64,000 bases of DNA from Zeugodacus cucurbitae (lineage: Eukaryota; Arthropoda; Insecta; Diptera; Tephritidae). Both the position numbers and the translations under genes were made by a program. Positions 43,509-56,254 of the stretch are shown here, piece after piece. How positions within the stretch are numbered: the stretch's first letter is position 1; each line of letters opens with the position of its first letter. The notes below the pieces were generated by a model. It had not been told where the DNA came from. It worked only from the letters and a program-made list of their open reading frames with translations, and searched no databases. The stretch spans positions 32,569,501 to 32,633,500 of the forward strand of contig NC_071667.1 of NCBI RefSeq assembly GCF_028554725.1, given 5' to 3'.

Positions 43509-44874
43509 TTTATATTAAGAAGGTTATTTTTCCCTTTTTTGTATAAAATAAATTAAGATAATTAGGGTAACTTTGACGAAATTGCTTTCCATATATTGCG
43601 TACGATTACAGCTTAGCAAATTTTTGGCAATATGACAAAGTTTAGATTTTCATTCTCCCCAAAAAAGCAAAGAAGTAGAACATCAATTTCACAAAACTTA
43701 TCGTATTGATTTGACTTCAAGAAGGATCCATCGAATACAATCTTCGAATGTTAACGAAGTATACGATTAATCGATTTAGCTGTAAAAATTTACGAGTTTA
43801 AGCAGATTACTTCCTTTAAAGCAACATTTCAATTGTTTTGTTAAGTTTTTTCTTTTTTTAGCAAATCTATACTACTATTATCAATAGAAAAGATTTGTAT
43901 GTATGTTTGTCTATACTAATATTATAAAGAGGAAATGTTTGTTTTTTTTGTTTGTTTATCTCGAATAGGCTCCGAAACAACTGAACCGATTTGAAAAATT
44001 CCCGTTGGAAAGCTGTACTATCCCTGAGTGACATAGGCTATAATTAGTTTGAAACAAAAAATAGGGTTCCTTACCAAAACTCCGATAATGTAAATAAAAT
44101 ACCAAAAAACTTTCTTTAATCGCGAATGCTGCGAAAATGATTGAAGATATAACAAAGTGATGTACTACAATTTTGTAGAACTTAACTCTACAAAAAACGC
44201 GACATTATATCTCTAACTATTATAGTTTTGTCACAATAAGCGATTTTATATAAAAAAAATTAATTAAAATACCACTACTTGAAAATGCTCATTATTTATA
44301 CCTTAGTGTTAATCCTTATCGAAATAAATGATTTATTATTTAAGATCGCTTCAAAACCTTTATATAACTTTTTGAATTATTAGATTCTGACATTCCATTC
44401 AAAAGATATCACGAGTTAATAATTTTGAAATTTTTCGGCGGCTAACTATTCGTTGTAGAGTTGTAGGCGTCACTCGGGCACGGAGGTACGGGAGGGGTGT
44501 TAAGATCACTCGCGCGGTCAATTCCCTACTGAATGGCCCTGTGCGGAATTGAGAATATTGTCGCTTGATAATAATATAATATAAAAATGAATTGCTGCTC
44601 GTTTGTGCCGCAAAAAAACGAAAACGGCCAAACCGATCTCGCTAATTTTAGTCTTGAAATAGTCGTGGAAGGCCAGAAAAAGATTTGAAAGTGAGTAAAT
44701 ATGAAAAAATTGCAAGGAAGATAATAATAGGAGAGTTTTATTCGAGTTGACAAGAAAAATATAAAAAGAGAAAACCAAAAAATAATATTTTGAAGGTTAT
44801 CATTGTTGCTTTGTTAAAATATTTTTGTTATAGTTCAATTGTATAAGGTTGTGTCGATAGCCCAAAACAATTTG
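43509..44874. repeat. Retroposon-like repeat and flank (right arm)
   Basis: Mirror of 18,816-20,181. Contains the AAACAACTGAACCGATTTGA phrase and CTATACTAATATTATAAAGA end. No coding support. Confidence 0.4.
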
Positions 44875-44930
44875 TAACAAATAAGGAAAGGCTAAGTTCG
44901 GGTCCAACCGAACATTTTATACTCTCGCAA
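44875..44930 (+). mobile_element. Helentron/DINE-type terminus (right arm)
   Basis: Mirror of 18,760-18,815: AAATAAGGAAAGGCTAAG with the TTCGGGTCCAACCGAA hairpin and TATACTCTCGC. Confidence 0.75.
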
Positions 44931-45085
44931 TTTATTAATGTAATTTTATTAAGATAACACACAATTTGACCTATATATTCGACATAAAGTCCAATAGAAA
45001 GTCATCATATATAGTATATGAGGGCTGATGTAATTTCAGAACCAATTTCACTCAAGGTACCAAGGTTAATGGGAATAGGTGCAAC

Positions 45086-45405
45086 TTGGCACCTGTTAGT
45101 AGGCAAACAAACGGCAAATTCGGCCTTGAAATTACTCCTAAATTGCAAATGAACGAAACACCAGTCGGCAAAATCGTCAAAAATAGCGCTATAACGAAAA
45201 TTTTTCAAATATTCAAGAAGTCGCTGGAGGTACTGCACAGGACTTTAAAAGATCTTGATTGTCGATGAACGTTTTTGGTGGAGCCAGGATTCTGTTAGCA
45301 GGTGATTTACGCCAGACTCTTCCAATTATTCCTGGATCAACTGTTACTGACGGGCTATTTAATTTGTGGCGACACATAAAGAATCGCCAAAAAACAACAA
45401 ACATA
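45086..45405 (+). pseudogene. Helentron PIF1-like helicase fragment (right arm)
   Basis: Mirror of 18,285-18,604. On this strand it starts only about 200 bp after a DINE-type terminus (44,875-44,930), directly linking that terminus with helicase coding sequence. Confidence 0.7.
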
Positions 45406-46090
45406 TGAGTGTTTTTGCAACAATATCAAATTGCTATTGTAGAAACAGTTCGAAATGGTAGGGTCGCAGTTGACACCTCGATGGATTAATAGCATTTCCA
45501 ACAGATTTCTGTCACTTCATTGACTCGAAAGAGAAGTTTTCCTGACATGAAACCTCAATATGATAACCATAAATAAAGAGTGCTCGCCGCTGTGCGTGTG
45601 CAACGGCTTGAGGAACAGAATATTAGAAATATACAAGTCGAACTCTGAGCGTCCCAACGCTTTCATAATTAGAGAAAAAGACATCGGACACAAAAGACTA
45701 GAGGTCGTAATCAAGTTTTAGCTCATTGCAAATAAAATACAATTTCATGTTTGAATTTTCCTCATTTTACATTTTTAAAAAGAACCCTCACAATTACTCA
45801 CAAGTACTTGAATTAACGAAAACTTCGATATAATGAATTGGCCTGACAATTAATGTGTTCGTCGTCGTATTCCGAAATAGATAAACTCATGCACTCATAG
45901 CTTATTTCGTCTGCTCTTACATTGAAGAAAAAAAGACTCCACGCACCCCTACGCGCGGAAGAAGTTATACTTCTTAGTGATATTCCAAGAAATGCATATC
46001 ATTTTGTATGAAAGAAAACTAGCGAGAGGGGAAGGATAAAAATATGGTGGAGTGTCCAACACTTTCTTAAATTCACATTTTATAAATTTA
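45406..46090. other. Region between Helentron helicase and endonuclease remnants (right arm)
   Basis: Includes plus-strand RVQRLEEQNIRNIQVEL (about 45,590-45,650), a charged segment that may derive from the Helentron protein, and a pyrimidine/AT-rich remainder. The two Helentron domains point in opposite directions here, so internal inversion or separate insertions occurred. Mirror 17,600-18,284. Confidence 0.4.
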
Positions 46091-46572
46091 TTATGCACAT
46101 TTTATAAAGCAAAGTCCAAAGCAATTATCATTTATGGGTTCTGACGGATTGATATCTATAATATTTATAATTGGATTATGATAATTAAAATACGATATGA
46201 AATGCCTTACATATATTTTATCTTTATTTCTCGCGAATACCGCATCAATTGTCGTACCTCCTTTTGTCGTAGGATTATTTCTTCCATTGATCATTTCTAA
46301 TGAAAATTTCTCTCTGAGGAATACCAGTAATGGTTCAGCTTCTGGCAATGAGAAATTTACATTGAAATCTCCCGCAAAGAGTACCGGTTGTTCGCTATAC
46401 TCTACTGGTTCTCCCATAATATCTGCAAAAGCTTGCGAACTTGCAGTCGACAACGGTAATAAAGCTTTACCGATGAACAATTTTATATGTATCTCTCATC
46501 GATGAATTTGGTGATATATAAATGGCAATTAAATTCAATTTTTTAATAATACGATTATCGCTAGGGTTCATT
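46091..46572 (-). pseudogene. Helentron-type endonuclease domain remnant (right arm)
   Basis: Mirror of 17,120-17,599. It keeps TTIDAVFARNKDK with the Asp and has Glu for Gln in PEAEPLL. The same one-base shift near the start and the same missing N-terminal half show that the decay pre-dates the palindrome. Confidence 0.62.
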
Positions 46573-46602
46573 TTGCATTCTAGCATATTTGCAATTGCAA
46601 AT

Positions 46603-47632
46603 GAGCGAAGCATATTGTTCTTTTACACTAACAAAATGTACAGCGAATTTGCAATTGCAAATATGCAACACCATTTGCACCAGATTGTGAATTGTCCTAC
46701 TGTACTTATTGACTGCATTATTATACATAATTATTTGTGTAAAACCTTGAAATTTATTCATTAAAATCACCACTCAGAAGTCGTTTTATCCGTTATAACC
46801 GAGCGATCATCGAAGAAACTCCATTTCTAATATGCCACAAGACAAAATTAGAAATGAAGTTCATAAACCTCACGCTGTCAGATAAAACGATATACCTCCT
46901 CATCGCGGGTGCTCATACTTTCGATTTGCAAAGAAAGTAAATGAAGACTGACTACAGAAATGATCCTGTGAAGTATAGTCTTAACTTTTCAACGGCCAAC
47001 GCAGAGTATTCCAACCAAAAGACACATAAACGAGTTGAGAATTCGCAGAAATTAAACAGAAACGAAAGAACATAAACGAAAGAAAAATAATGCGCAAGCA
47101 TACAATCATACATGTGCGTACACATGTGAATATGTCACCAACCAAAAATTTAAACATTGTTCTACAAAAACAAGAATTACCCAAATAGCATAAACATGGC
47201 AAGTGCTTTAAGTTCTCTGCTTTACTCTCATTCACTCTCTCTCCCTCGCTTGTTTAATGCTATAGGTTGCGCAACCAACAATTATCGCAACCTTTTCCGA
47301 AGTCGTATAAGAAGTATAACTTCAAAAAGAAAATTAATAACAAGTAAGGAAGGGAAGGTAAGAAGTTCAGATGTAGAAGTTTCAGATGTATGATGATGTA
47401 TATATGTATATGTATCGCAACTTGCAAAGATCAAGACATCGAAATCAAAAATTCTTACTGCCGGTTGACTATAATGATAATTGTAAAATTATCTTTATTG
47501 TAAAGTCAAAGAATCTTGACTTGGAATTTAATACTGTGTTGTATATATTTTGTACTATTGTTAAAAAGGCATGGGGGTTTGTGTCATATTTTTCTCATAT
47601 AGAACAACCCATGCTTTTTAACCAATAATAAG
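46603..47632. other. No gene seen (right arm); palindrome and hairpin repeats
   Basis: Mirror of 16,077-17,087. Holds the second ATTTGCAATTGCAAAT palindrome (46,647-46,662), a DINE terminus remnant (47,338-47,360) and the hairpin repeat at 47,560-47,619. Confidence 0.55.
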
Positions 47633-50600
47633 TAGAGATGCAAACATCTTCAAATGAAAAATCGATGGTTCGATGTATCGATGTTTTTTCAAAACCCATC
47701 GAAATCAAAAACATCGGCAATTAAACATCGATACATCGAAACATCGTTGTATTTTTGAACTTTTTGAACTTATTTTAAATTTCGTGTGAAAAGCAAGGGG
47801 ATACAGAAACAGAACCATAAATAAATGAAATGTAGTACGTCTTAAGTTGATACCTTTTATTTCACTTAGCATTATATGTCTGTTAAAGTTTTTTCTCAAT
47901 AAATAACAAAATTTTAAAACAACGACATGGAAAGTTTTTTCACTGTCATTTCTTTTCGATTTTACTTCTGCGTGGTAGTTGCCGGTCGTTTACTCGGCAC
48001 TGAAGTGGCCACAATGTGTAAATATTAATAAGCCTATCTATACAACTCCGGAAACACAGTATTAATGTCAACCCAAACTCTATTGGCTTCTGATTGGTAG
48101 GGGTAACAGCCGAGATACACTTTCTCTTCAACCTTCCGTCCCTGTAATTGTAGATAAATTTGACAGCTACATTTCACCTTTTGGTGGACCAAATGTTCAT
48201 TCTGGTTCCAAATATCAATCGAGTATTCTGTTTCAAACTCATCCGAAGATTCCGTAGTATCAGCGTACTCTTTTAGCCATAGCATCTTTAAAATGCAGTA
48301 ATTTGAATCTCTGATCTAACGCAGTGGATGGAGTCATATGTAGAAGTTCACGTATGTGAGGAAAGTTTCTGACTGCCATTCACTTGGGAAGGGCCAGGAA
48401 CGATTCCTTTGCATGTGGCTCAAGCAGCTCACGACTTTCGGTCTTAGACCAAGTATCCTCTGGGTAACCAAAAGACATGCGTTCGGAAGAGAAGGACGAA
48501 GTGATCAAAGATACCTTCTATGAGCGCTTAGAGCGTACCTATGAGCGCTGCCCCCGCCACGATGTCTAAATCGTGTTTGGCGATTTAAACGCTAGGGTGG
48601 GTAAAGAAGGTGTCTTTGGCACAACAGTCGGAAAATTCAGCCTCAATGACGAAAGATCGCCAAACGGTCTGCGGCTGATCGACTTCGCCGGGGCCCGAAA
48701 TATGGCCGTCTGTAGTACTAGATTCCAGCATAAGAAAATCCATCAAGCTACTTGGCTGACCCCGGATCGAATCACTCGCAACCAGATCGATCATGTTGTG
48801 ATAGATGGACGACATGTCTCCAGTGTTCTTGATGTGCGTACGTTTCGTGGTCCCAACATCGACTCGGACCACTATCTTCTAGCAGCTAAGATACGCACCC
48901 GCCTCTGTGTGGAAAAGTGCACACGTCAACAAACACAAGGAAGGTTCGACATCGAGAAGCTACTATCACAACCGACAGCCGAACGATTTTCTACTAGACT
49001 TGCACTCCTGCTCTCTGAGAACACTCATCAGCATCTCGGTATAAAGGAACTGTGGGATGGCATATCAAACTCCTTACGTACAGCTGCAACCGAAACCATT
49101 GGCCTTCGGAAAAGTAAAAAAAAACAGCTGGTATGATGAGGATTGTCGTCTCGCAGTGGAGAGAAAACAGGTTGCCTACCTCGCAATGTTGCGATCGACC
49201 GCAACACGAGCGGGATGGGAAAGATACCGAGAGCTGAAGAGGGAAGCGAGACGCATTTGCAGACAAAAAAAAGAAAGAGGCCGAAATGCGTGAGTATGAA
49301 GAGCTTGACAAGCTGGCCGACAGGGGTAATGCTCGAAAATTTTACGAAAAGATCCGGCGACTAACTGAAGGTTTCAAGACCGGAGCGCACTCCTGTAGGA
49401 CTCCCAGAGGTGATCAAGTTGTTGATGACCAGAATATGCTGTGTTTGTGGAGGGAACACTTCTCCCGCCTGCTGAATGGCCGTGAAAGTTCAACACCAGG
49501 AGTTGGCGAACCCGATTCCCCAATCGACGACGATGGAACATATGTTCCATTGCCCGACCGTGAAGAAATTAGAATAGCAATTACCCGCTTGAAGAACCAC
49601 AAGGCGGCGGGGCCGATATATTGCCGGACGAGCTATGCAAATACGGCGGCGGAGAGCTGATAAGGTGCATGCATCAGCTTCTTTGCGGAATATGGTCGGA
49701 AGAAAGCATGCCCGCCGATTGGAATCTCAGTGTACTCTGCCCAATCCACAAAAAGGGAGACCCCACAATCTGCTCCAACTATCGTGGGATAAGCCTCCTT
49801 AACATCGCTTATAAGGTTCTATCGAGCGTATTGTGTGAAAGACTAAAACCCTCCGTCAACAAACTGATTGGACCTTATCAGTATGGCTTTAGACCTGGAA
49901 AATCAACAACTGACCAGATTATCACCATGCGCCAAATCTTGGAGAAGGCCCGTGAAAAGAGGATCGACGCACACCATCTATTTGTCGACTTTAAAACTGC
50001 TTTCGACAGCACGAAAAGGAGCGAAAGGAGCTATCCCCGCAAAACTAAGCTGACACAATTTTTTATAAGATCATTGGAAACAACCCGCGACGTTAGTTCT
50101 GCTTGCTCCCGCCTGGATAAGGAAGCGAAGCGAATGGGCCTGGTGATGAGACGAAATATTTCCTGTCATCAAACAAACAGTCAGCGCATTCGCGTCTTGG
50201 CTCCCACGTCACTGTTGACAGTCATAACTTTGAAGTTGTAGATAATTTCGTATACCTGGGCACCAGCATCAAGGTACAATCTTCTATAAGAGTGTACAGC
50301 TGCTGGCGTCCGCCGACGATATTGATGTCATCGGAAGCAACAACCGCGCCGTTTGTTATACTTTTTACATACTGAATAAGGAAGCGAAGCGTATGGGTCT
50401 GGTGGTGAATGAGGACAAGACGAAATATCTCCTGTCATCAAATATCTCCTGTCAGCGCCCTCGCGAAATCCAACGCAGAATCACTCTTGCCAACAGGTGC
50501 TACTATGGACTGAGTAGGCAATTGAAAAGTTAAGTCCTCTCTCGACGAACAAAAACTAAACTCTACAAGTTCCTCATCATTCCCGTCCTACTTTATGGTG

Positions 50601-51320
50601 CAGAAACGTGGACGGTGTCATCATCCGATGAGACGGCACTAGGAGTTTTCGAGAGAAAGATTTTGCGGAAGATTTATGGTCCCTTAAACACTGGCAACGG
50701 CGGTAAGAAGATGGAATGATGAGCTGTATGTGTTGTTCGACGACATAGACATAGTCCAGCGAATAAAAAGACAGCGGCTACGCTGGCTGGGTCATGTTGT
50801 TCGAATGGACGATGCAGTACCCGCTGGTGAAAGCCGAGGAAGAGGGAGAGCTCCTCTCCGATAGAAGGACCAGGTGGGGAAGGACCTGTCTTCACTTGGT
50901 ATTACCAATTGGCGCCAAACTGCCAAAAGGAGAGATGCGTGGCGCGATATTGTGGACCCGGCTATAACCGCGTAAGCGTTGTCTACGCCAGTCAAGAAGA
51001 AGAAGATCGAACGCAGTAGCCTGCGCCAGAATTAAATAGTATAAATAAATCATAAAAGTAACCACAGTATTGTCCAAGCGCACATTCCCTTAAATAATTA
51101 TCCGTATTTTACAAAAATCGAATTCCAATGTCATAAAGCTAAACCAAATAAAAGGTTTCGAGTTAATACCCGAAAAAGTGTGAAGGTGTGAAATCAAATT
51201 TGTATATAAAACATCGACTTAAAACATCGTTGAAAGTGACATCGATGCATTGATGTTTTTAGATTCGAGACATCGATGGCTGTTTGTTTCAAAAACATCG
51301 ATACATCGTTTGCATCCCTA
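47633..51320 (-). mobile_element. hAT-type element with an RTE inside (right arm)
   Basis: Mirror of 12,390-16,076, with the same TAGAGATGCAAAC and TAGGGATGCAAAC ends and ATCGATG clusters (47,660-47,750 and 51,215-51,315). The transposase tail is at 48,285-47,985 on the minus strand. Confidence 0.75.
48326..51004 (+). mobile_element. RTE-clade retrotransposon inside the hAT (right arm)
   Basis: Mirror of 12,706-15,383, flanked by GATCTAACGCAGT (48,313-48,325) and GATCGAACGCAGT (51,005-51,017). Endonuclease 48,573-49,136, linker 49,057-49,660, RT 49,621-50,241 and later pieces to 50,970. The palm motif reads ASADDIDVIG (Tyr of YADD replaced by Ser). The segment after FDSTKRSERS is rearranged. 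The first endonuclease half is missing: the 5' UTR runs directly into the KDTFYERLERTYERC region. Confidence 0.87.
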
Positions 51321-51326
51321 ATACTA

Positions 51327-51944
51327 AAGGGGTTTTGAATAAGAGCGCTACAAAAGTAAACGCAACCGATTTGGTTTCTCTGTTCCTGATTTGGTTTCTT
51401 TATTCCTGAAAGTACATTCGATGCCATTATGTATTTAAATCGATTTCACCATGGGCACGCTTGCAGAAGTCCAGACGCTGAACCCAATTCTTGACGGTTT
51501 TCAAGCATAAATCGGCCGACACTGCTGCAATTTCACGATCTACATATGCATATTCGTCATCAAGTTCATCAATCGTCGCTGGCTTGTTGGTATAGACCTT
51601 AGATTTGACGTAGCCCCACAGAAAATAGTCTTACACTACCGTGAGATAAGACGTTCACCAAACTTTGCTTTCAGTAAATCAATTGTGACATTCGCTGTGT
51701 GGCTTGTGGTCCTTATCATCTAATTGTGACTCATGGAGTACGTGTGGATTGCTGCCTGACCATTAACGCATATTTTGCTTATTGATGAAGCCATTCAGCA
51801 AGTGTAGGACGTAGCGCTCTTAATGTTAAGACCACTGACTCCAAATTCGGTAGTAAGACAAATGCCAAAAGAGCAGGAAAAAATATGGCGTGATTTGTTG
51901 TCTCTATCTGTCTATTTTTGTAGCGTCCCTTTTGAAAAACCCTT
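51327..51944 (-). mobile_element. Mariner/Tc1-type element, internally deleted (right arm)
   Basis: Mirror of 11,766-12,383 with the same inverted repeats, TA flanks and internal transposase remnant (about 51,418-51,785, minus strand). One visible difference is ATCATCT versus its partner; otherwise it is nearly identical. Confidence 0.75.
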
Positions 51945-53010
51945 TACAAGTATTTTTCGTTAATTATTATTTTCTGCTTATTTAAAGATGCAGATGTTGA
52001 TGTGTTTTTAAAGCGTATTTTTTAGACTATATTTATTGATTTACAGCGATGTGTTCATCGAAGATATGATTGACAGAAACCTTTGCAAGATTAGAGTATA
52101 TATAGCTTGGGTGTTACGATCTAATCAGCATATAACTGTATGTTCATTGAATATGGCTTATTCTAAGGTATACAAACGTTTTTAAGTTTTATCAGTAGCA
52201 GTCAGGTGTAGTTGGTTTGTTCTTTGTAGAGATATTGATAATTTGTTCAATCTCTCGACGCCGACTTTATTACCAGGTTGCGAGTGTCTAATAGGGTAAA
52301 GTGTGCGTATGAAAATAGTAGTTATTTTCTTTCGTTGGTAAAAAACCGTTAGTTTTAGTGACTTCTTGGTCTTTTGACCCGTCAAAAGGAGTATGGGTGT
52401 CTGATTTTTATCTATCGGTATAGACATGTCATTCTGGTTTGGAAGATTCTACTGTGTTATTGAATAGCTGGATATAGAAGTATCCCCTGTATTGGTGGTG
52501 GATATTTGATATTTGAAGAGCTTATTACCATAATCGTTGCACCATATCATATCGTTATATTAAATAAGATTGAGTTTTGGTATGAGCCTCACTCAGAGCC
52601 GACTCGACAACATCGAAACAAGCTATCCCTACTCGTTGCCACCCTACTTGTCAATGCCTAAGGTCGTGAATGCCGTAGGCCAATCGACGTTATCCAGGAT
52701 GCAACAATCCTAGGGCCTAGGGAAGAAAGCCAATTGCTTCGAATGTAATACGAAGCGATAGCATTGTGCTCTTAAAAACAGTTAGTAGGTTGAATCAATA
52801 AAGTAGTTCGTAGATATATTTCTTAATGTTTGTTTTTTCCTTTCCCTTTGCAAAATATTTGTTTATACATTTTTTTATTATACTGCGTGCATAATAAAGA
52901 ACCTAGATATTATACGTTTTTTTTATCATTTGAAAGTTTGAAACCAGGATTAACTACCATAGTAATGACATAAATGTTGGAGAAGATTGGGATACGTTTC
53001 TGTTTGCTTG
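51945..53010. other. No gene seen (right arm)
   Basis: Mirror of 10,698-11,765; same content. Confidence 0.6.
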
Positions 53011-53916
53011 ATTTTTATACTCTCGCAACCTGTTGCACAGAGTATTATAGTTTTGTTCACACAACGGTTGTATGTGTCACCAAGAAATAGAAGAGTTAGA
53101 TATGGGGTTATATATGGGGTTATATATATATAAATGATCAGGATGACGAGTGGAGTTGAAATCCGGATGTCTGTCCGTCCGTCTGTCTGTCCGTCCGTCC
53201 GTGCAATATCTTAATGAAACTTTGAACACATGTTCCTTGGGACCGTGAGAGGGTTGCTTTCGAAAATGGGCAAAATCGGTCCACTGCCACGCCCACAAAA
53301 TGGCGAAAACAAAAAACAAATAAAGTGTCATAACTAAGCCATAAATAAAGTTATAACAGTAAAATTTAGAATAAAGGATCGAACTAGGAAGGGGCTTTTT
53401 TTGGGGAAGTGGGCGTGGTCCCGCCCCCAATTCGGTTTTTTGTATATATCTCGCAAACCAATGAAGATATATAAACCAAGCTTTCTGCAGTCGTTTTTTT
53501 TTAGCCACTTCTTAATACAGTCCAAAAATGAAAGAAATCGGATAATAACCTCGCTCGCTTCACAACCACGCCTACTTCCTATATACCAGAAGATGATCTG
53601 AAAGATCCCTTAGAAGATGATCTGAATCGTTTACTTTACAATATATAATAAAGTGGCAGCCCATTTCTAAAAGTCGCCGAAATCAGACCATATGTTTTCA
53701 AGGGCCCATATATCGAACATGAGGACCTCGGTGCTTCTAACCTAATATTAGGGTTTCCAACTTTCAATGGACTTTATACAATATATATGACGAATATGTG
53801 GGTCAAATTGAGTAATAAGTTAAGTAGTAGTAATAAGTTATTAAGTTAAATAAATAAATTGCGAGAGTATAAAATGTTCGGTTACACCCGAACTTAGCCC
53901 TTCCTTACTTGTTTTT
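53011..53916 (-). mobile_element. DINE-1/Helentron-type repeat (right arm)
   Basis: Reverse complement of 9,842-10,697 with a few small expansions: an extra GGGGTTATATAT near 53,105, an AAGATGATCTGAAAG duplication near 53,590, and AGTAGTAGTAATAAGTTA near 53,822. These account for much of the length difference between the arms. Confidence 0.85.
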
Positions 53917-54837
53917 TTTTTATAAGCAGCTTAATGATTAGAAGTAATAGACGCGTGGCGTACGGTTTACTATTTATTTATTTGGGAAATTGTAAATCCA
54001 TATAACAGCTTGTTATTTTAAATTTTCAACTACAATAATCCACAAAAAAAACTCGAGTTAGAGAGAAAAGTTATATAAGTTTTCATTAAAACATAAATAC
54101 AATTTTTCAAAAGGCTGTAAAATATAAATTTTTACACAATTTTATGTATTTACTTCACATAAAGTTTTATGTATACAAGTTAACGACAGCCTCCACACAG
54201 CAACTTTTCCATAACTGTAAACATAATTGAATCTTTACACTTTGTAACTATGCAACCACATAAATTAAAATCTGTATTAATGTTTTTGTTTATCTAAGAA
54301 TTCGATACACCTTTTCATTTCAGAATGGAATAATCCATTCTTATCCAAACAATATTTGTAGCCCTCACAAGAAGGCATAATAAAAGTAAGAATATTGATA
54401 AGTAAGCAAAATTCAAGATTCCATTATTTGTTTTGATAATGAGAATAATTGGAAATGAAATGCTCTGGCATTTCATCACTTAATGCAATGCCAAAGCATC
54501 TCAAATAATTAGCTTTTACATATAGAATTGTAAGTACATAAATATAAGTGATTTTAAGAATAAAGTCAGTTCTGTCCAGTTGGTAAGCGGACTCAAACCA
54601 ACACTTCGTGTTTTAATTCAAACCGCGCGTAGCGGTAAATAATATATTTTTTTAATACTTTCCACGAAAACAATTAAAAAATTCCTCAGAAAAGGATTCG
54701 TGATCGTGGTCTAAGCCCACATATAAAGATCCTTATAAAGGACAAACAGCAATAGTATAAAAACCTCAAGCGAGAGGTAATAAATATGCAAAAAAATTGC
54801 ATAATAAAATAATCTCAAAAACAAAAAATAAGAGGGA
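53917..54837. other. LTR/leader-like sequence and MITE debris (right arm)
   Basis: Mirror of 8,940-9,841, including AATAAAGTCAGTTCTGTCCA and the CTCAAACCAACACTTCGTG phrase on the plus strand, and the AATGCTCTGG/CCAAAGCATC hairpin. Read in this direction, an AATAAA followed by the leader would suit an LTR R-U5 region, but the edges are not resolved. Confidence 0.45.
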
Positions 54838-54953
54838 AAAGTGAAAAGTTTTAACTAAAGTTTAATGAAACGTGCAGTGTCGCGTAAATTTGAAAAAAGG
54901 AAAAGTGAAAAGTTTTAACTAAAGTTTAACGAAACGTGCCGTATCGCGTAAAT
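54838..54953 (+). repeat. Two-copy tandem repeat in the leader (right arm)
   Basis: Mirror copy of the repeat at 8,816-8,932, with the same single-base differences between units, so the tandem duplication pre-dates the palindrome. Confidence 0.75.
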
Positions 54954-55011
54954 TCACAAAAAATATTTAATATTAAAACTTTTTTTATATAAAAAAATTA
55001 AAATTTACAAA

Positions 55012-56250
55012 AAAAACACTTAAAACTTAAATATACATATATATATGAATAAATTTAAATCGCTTAAAAAAACTCTTTTTTTTTAACATTTTTAATTTTT
55101 ATTAAATTTCGAACAACCCTTTCATGACAACCTTTCATTGGTTGTTGGTTTTTAACGCGAGGAAATCTTTTATAATTATATATTTTAATCGCTATCAAAT
55201 TTACACTATTACAATTTACATTTACAATTGATTTCTTTTATTTAACTCACCTGGATATTTTTCCTTTCAATGGGAAAGGATAGAGCGGCACCCTCCAAAC
55301 TGCAACCAGCTACACAGCGTCTATAAGACATTCTGTTATAATCGTAAAATATATATTAGTGAAATATTGGAAAAGTAACATATTTATACTTACACTTACA
55401 CTTATTAAATTATTATTATTAAACACTTAATTAAATAACACTTATTAAATATTTGACTTTTAAAGCTTTCGCTTTCGTTGAAGAAAAAATGTTCGTTTGA
55501 ATTAAAAATAACATAACAGCGTTGTCGTTATGTAAATATTTGCCAAATATTTTAGATAAATTTGAAAATATTTAATAATGTTGTGATACCAAAAATAAAA
55601 TTCTGATCAAAAGCATATAAATTATTCTTTATAATTTCAAGAAAAACCGAAAAATATTTTAAAAATTGCTATAAGTTTACATAAAGTAATAAATTGTGTA
55701 GCATAACACGGCAACGCGACATTGTAGTTTTGGGTCTTTTTAGTACAGTGCAACCCGCGCGAAGTGCCCATTGCCTTGAGTTGTTGTTGTTCATAGTACC
55801 AAAATCTAAAGGCAACCCACGCGAAGTGCCTTTTTAGTAGTATATTACGCACGTAAACCCTTACCGAATGCCTATCGGTTTTCTTCATTCTATTGACTTC
55901 TTATCGCAATATCTTTCTATGTATTTTAGATTATCTAATTGTAGGTTTATACAATGACTCAAACCAACACTTCGTGTTTTATTTCAAACCGCGCACAGCA
56001 GTAAAGAATATATTTTTTAAATTAAAACAAAATATTTTTCTAATTCAACAAAAATATTATCATGAATTAATCAGATTAATGCTTAAAAATACTATTACTA
56101 TTATAAAAAAGTAAACGTGTTTTTGTACTTTAAAATAATACTAACTAGCTGGCCCATCGGAGAAGTTTCTTCCGCCATATACATATACACATATATATAT
56201 AAATGAAAAATCGCTTAGTCAAAAATCATGTTTATATTTCGAAATTAAAA
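55012..56250. other. Flank of the right arm: AT-rich with repeat fragments, no gene
   Basis: Begins where the arms diverge. 55,745-55,840 has two GCAACCC(G/A)CGCGAAGTGCC units. 55,957-56,017 repeats the phrase ACTCAAACCAACACTTCGTG ... CAAACCGCGC found at 54,591 in the arm. CTAGCTGGCCCATCGGAGAA near 56,143 looks like the start of another dispersed repeat. No coding support. Confidence 0.5.
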
Positions 56251-56254
56251 AGTT

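Larger units (their letters stand above)
35660..55011 (-). repeat. Right arm of the giant inverted repeat
   Basis: Reverse-complement partner of 8,756-27,980, longer by about 127 bp in total because of small indels. Examples are about 19 bp near 47,370, about 15 bp near 40,375 and about 34 bp in the RTE near 37,220. At the inner edge this arm is continuous with an apparently complete DINE (34,738-36,153). The left arm breaks in the same DINE. The spacer between the arms is 27,981-35,659. Confidence 0.93.

Noticed and set aside
8756..55011. Palindrome as a pure assembly fold-back artefact
   Set aside because: Arms carry many independent differences and unequal breakpoints. Not fully excluded (mis-joined haplotypes remain possible), hence the long-read test.
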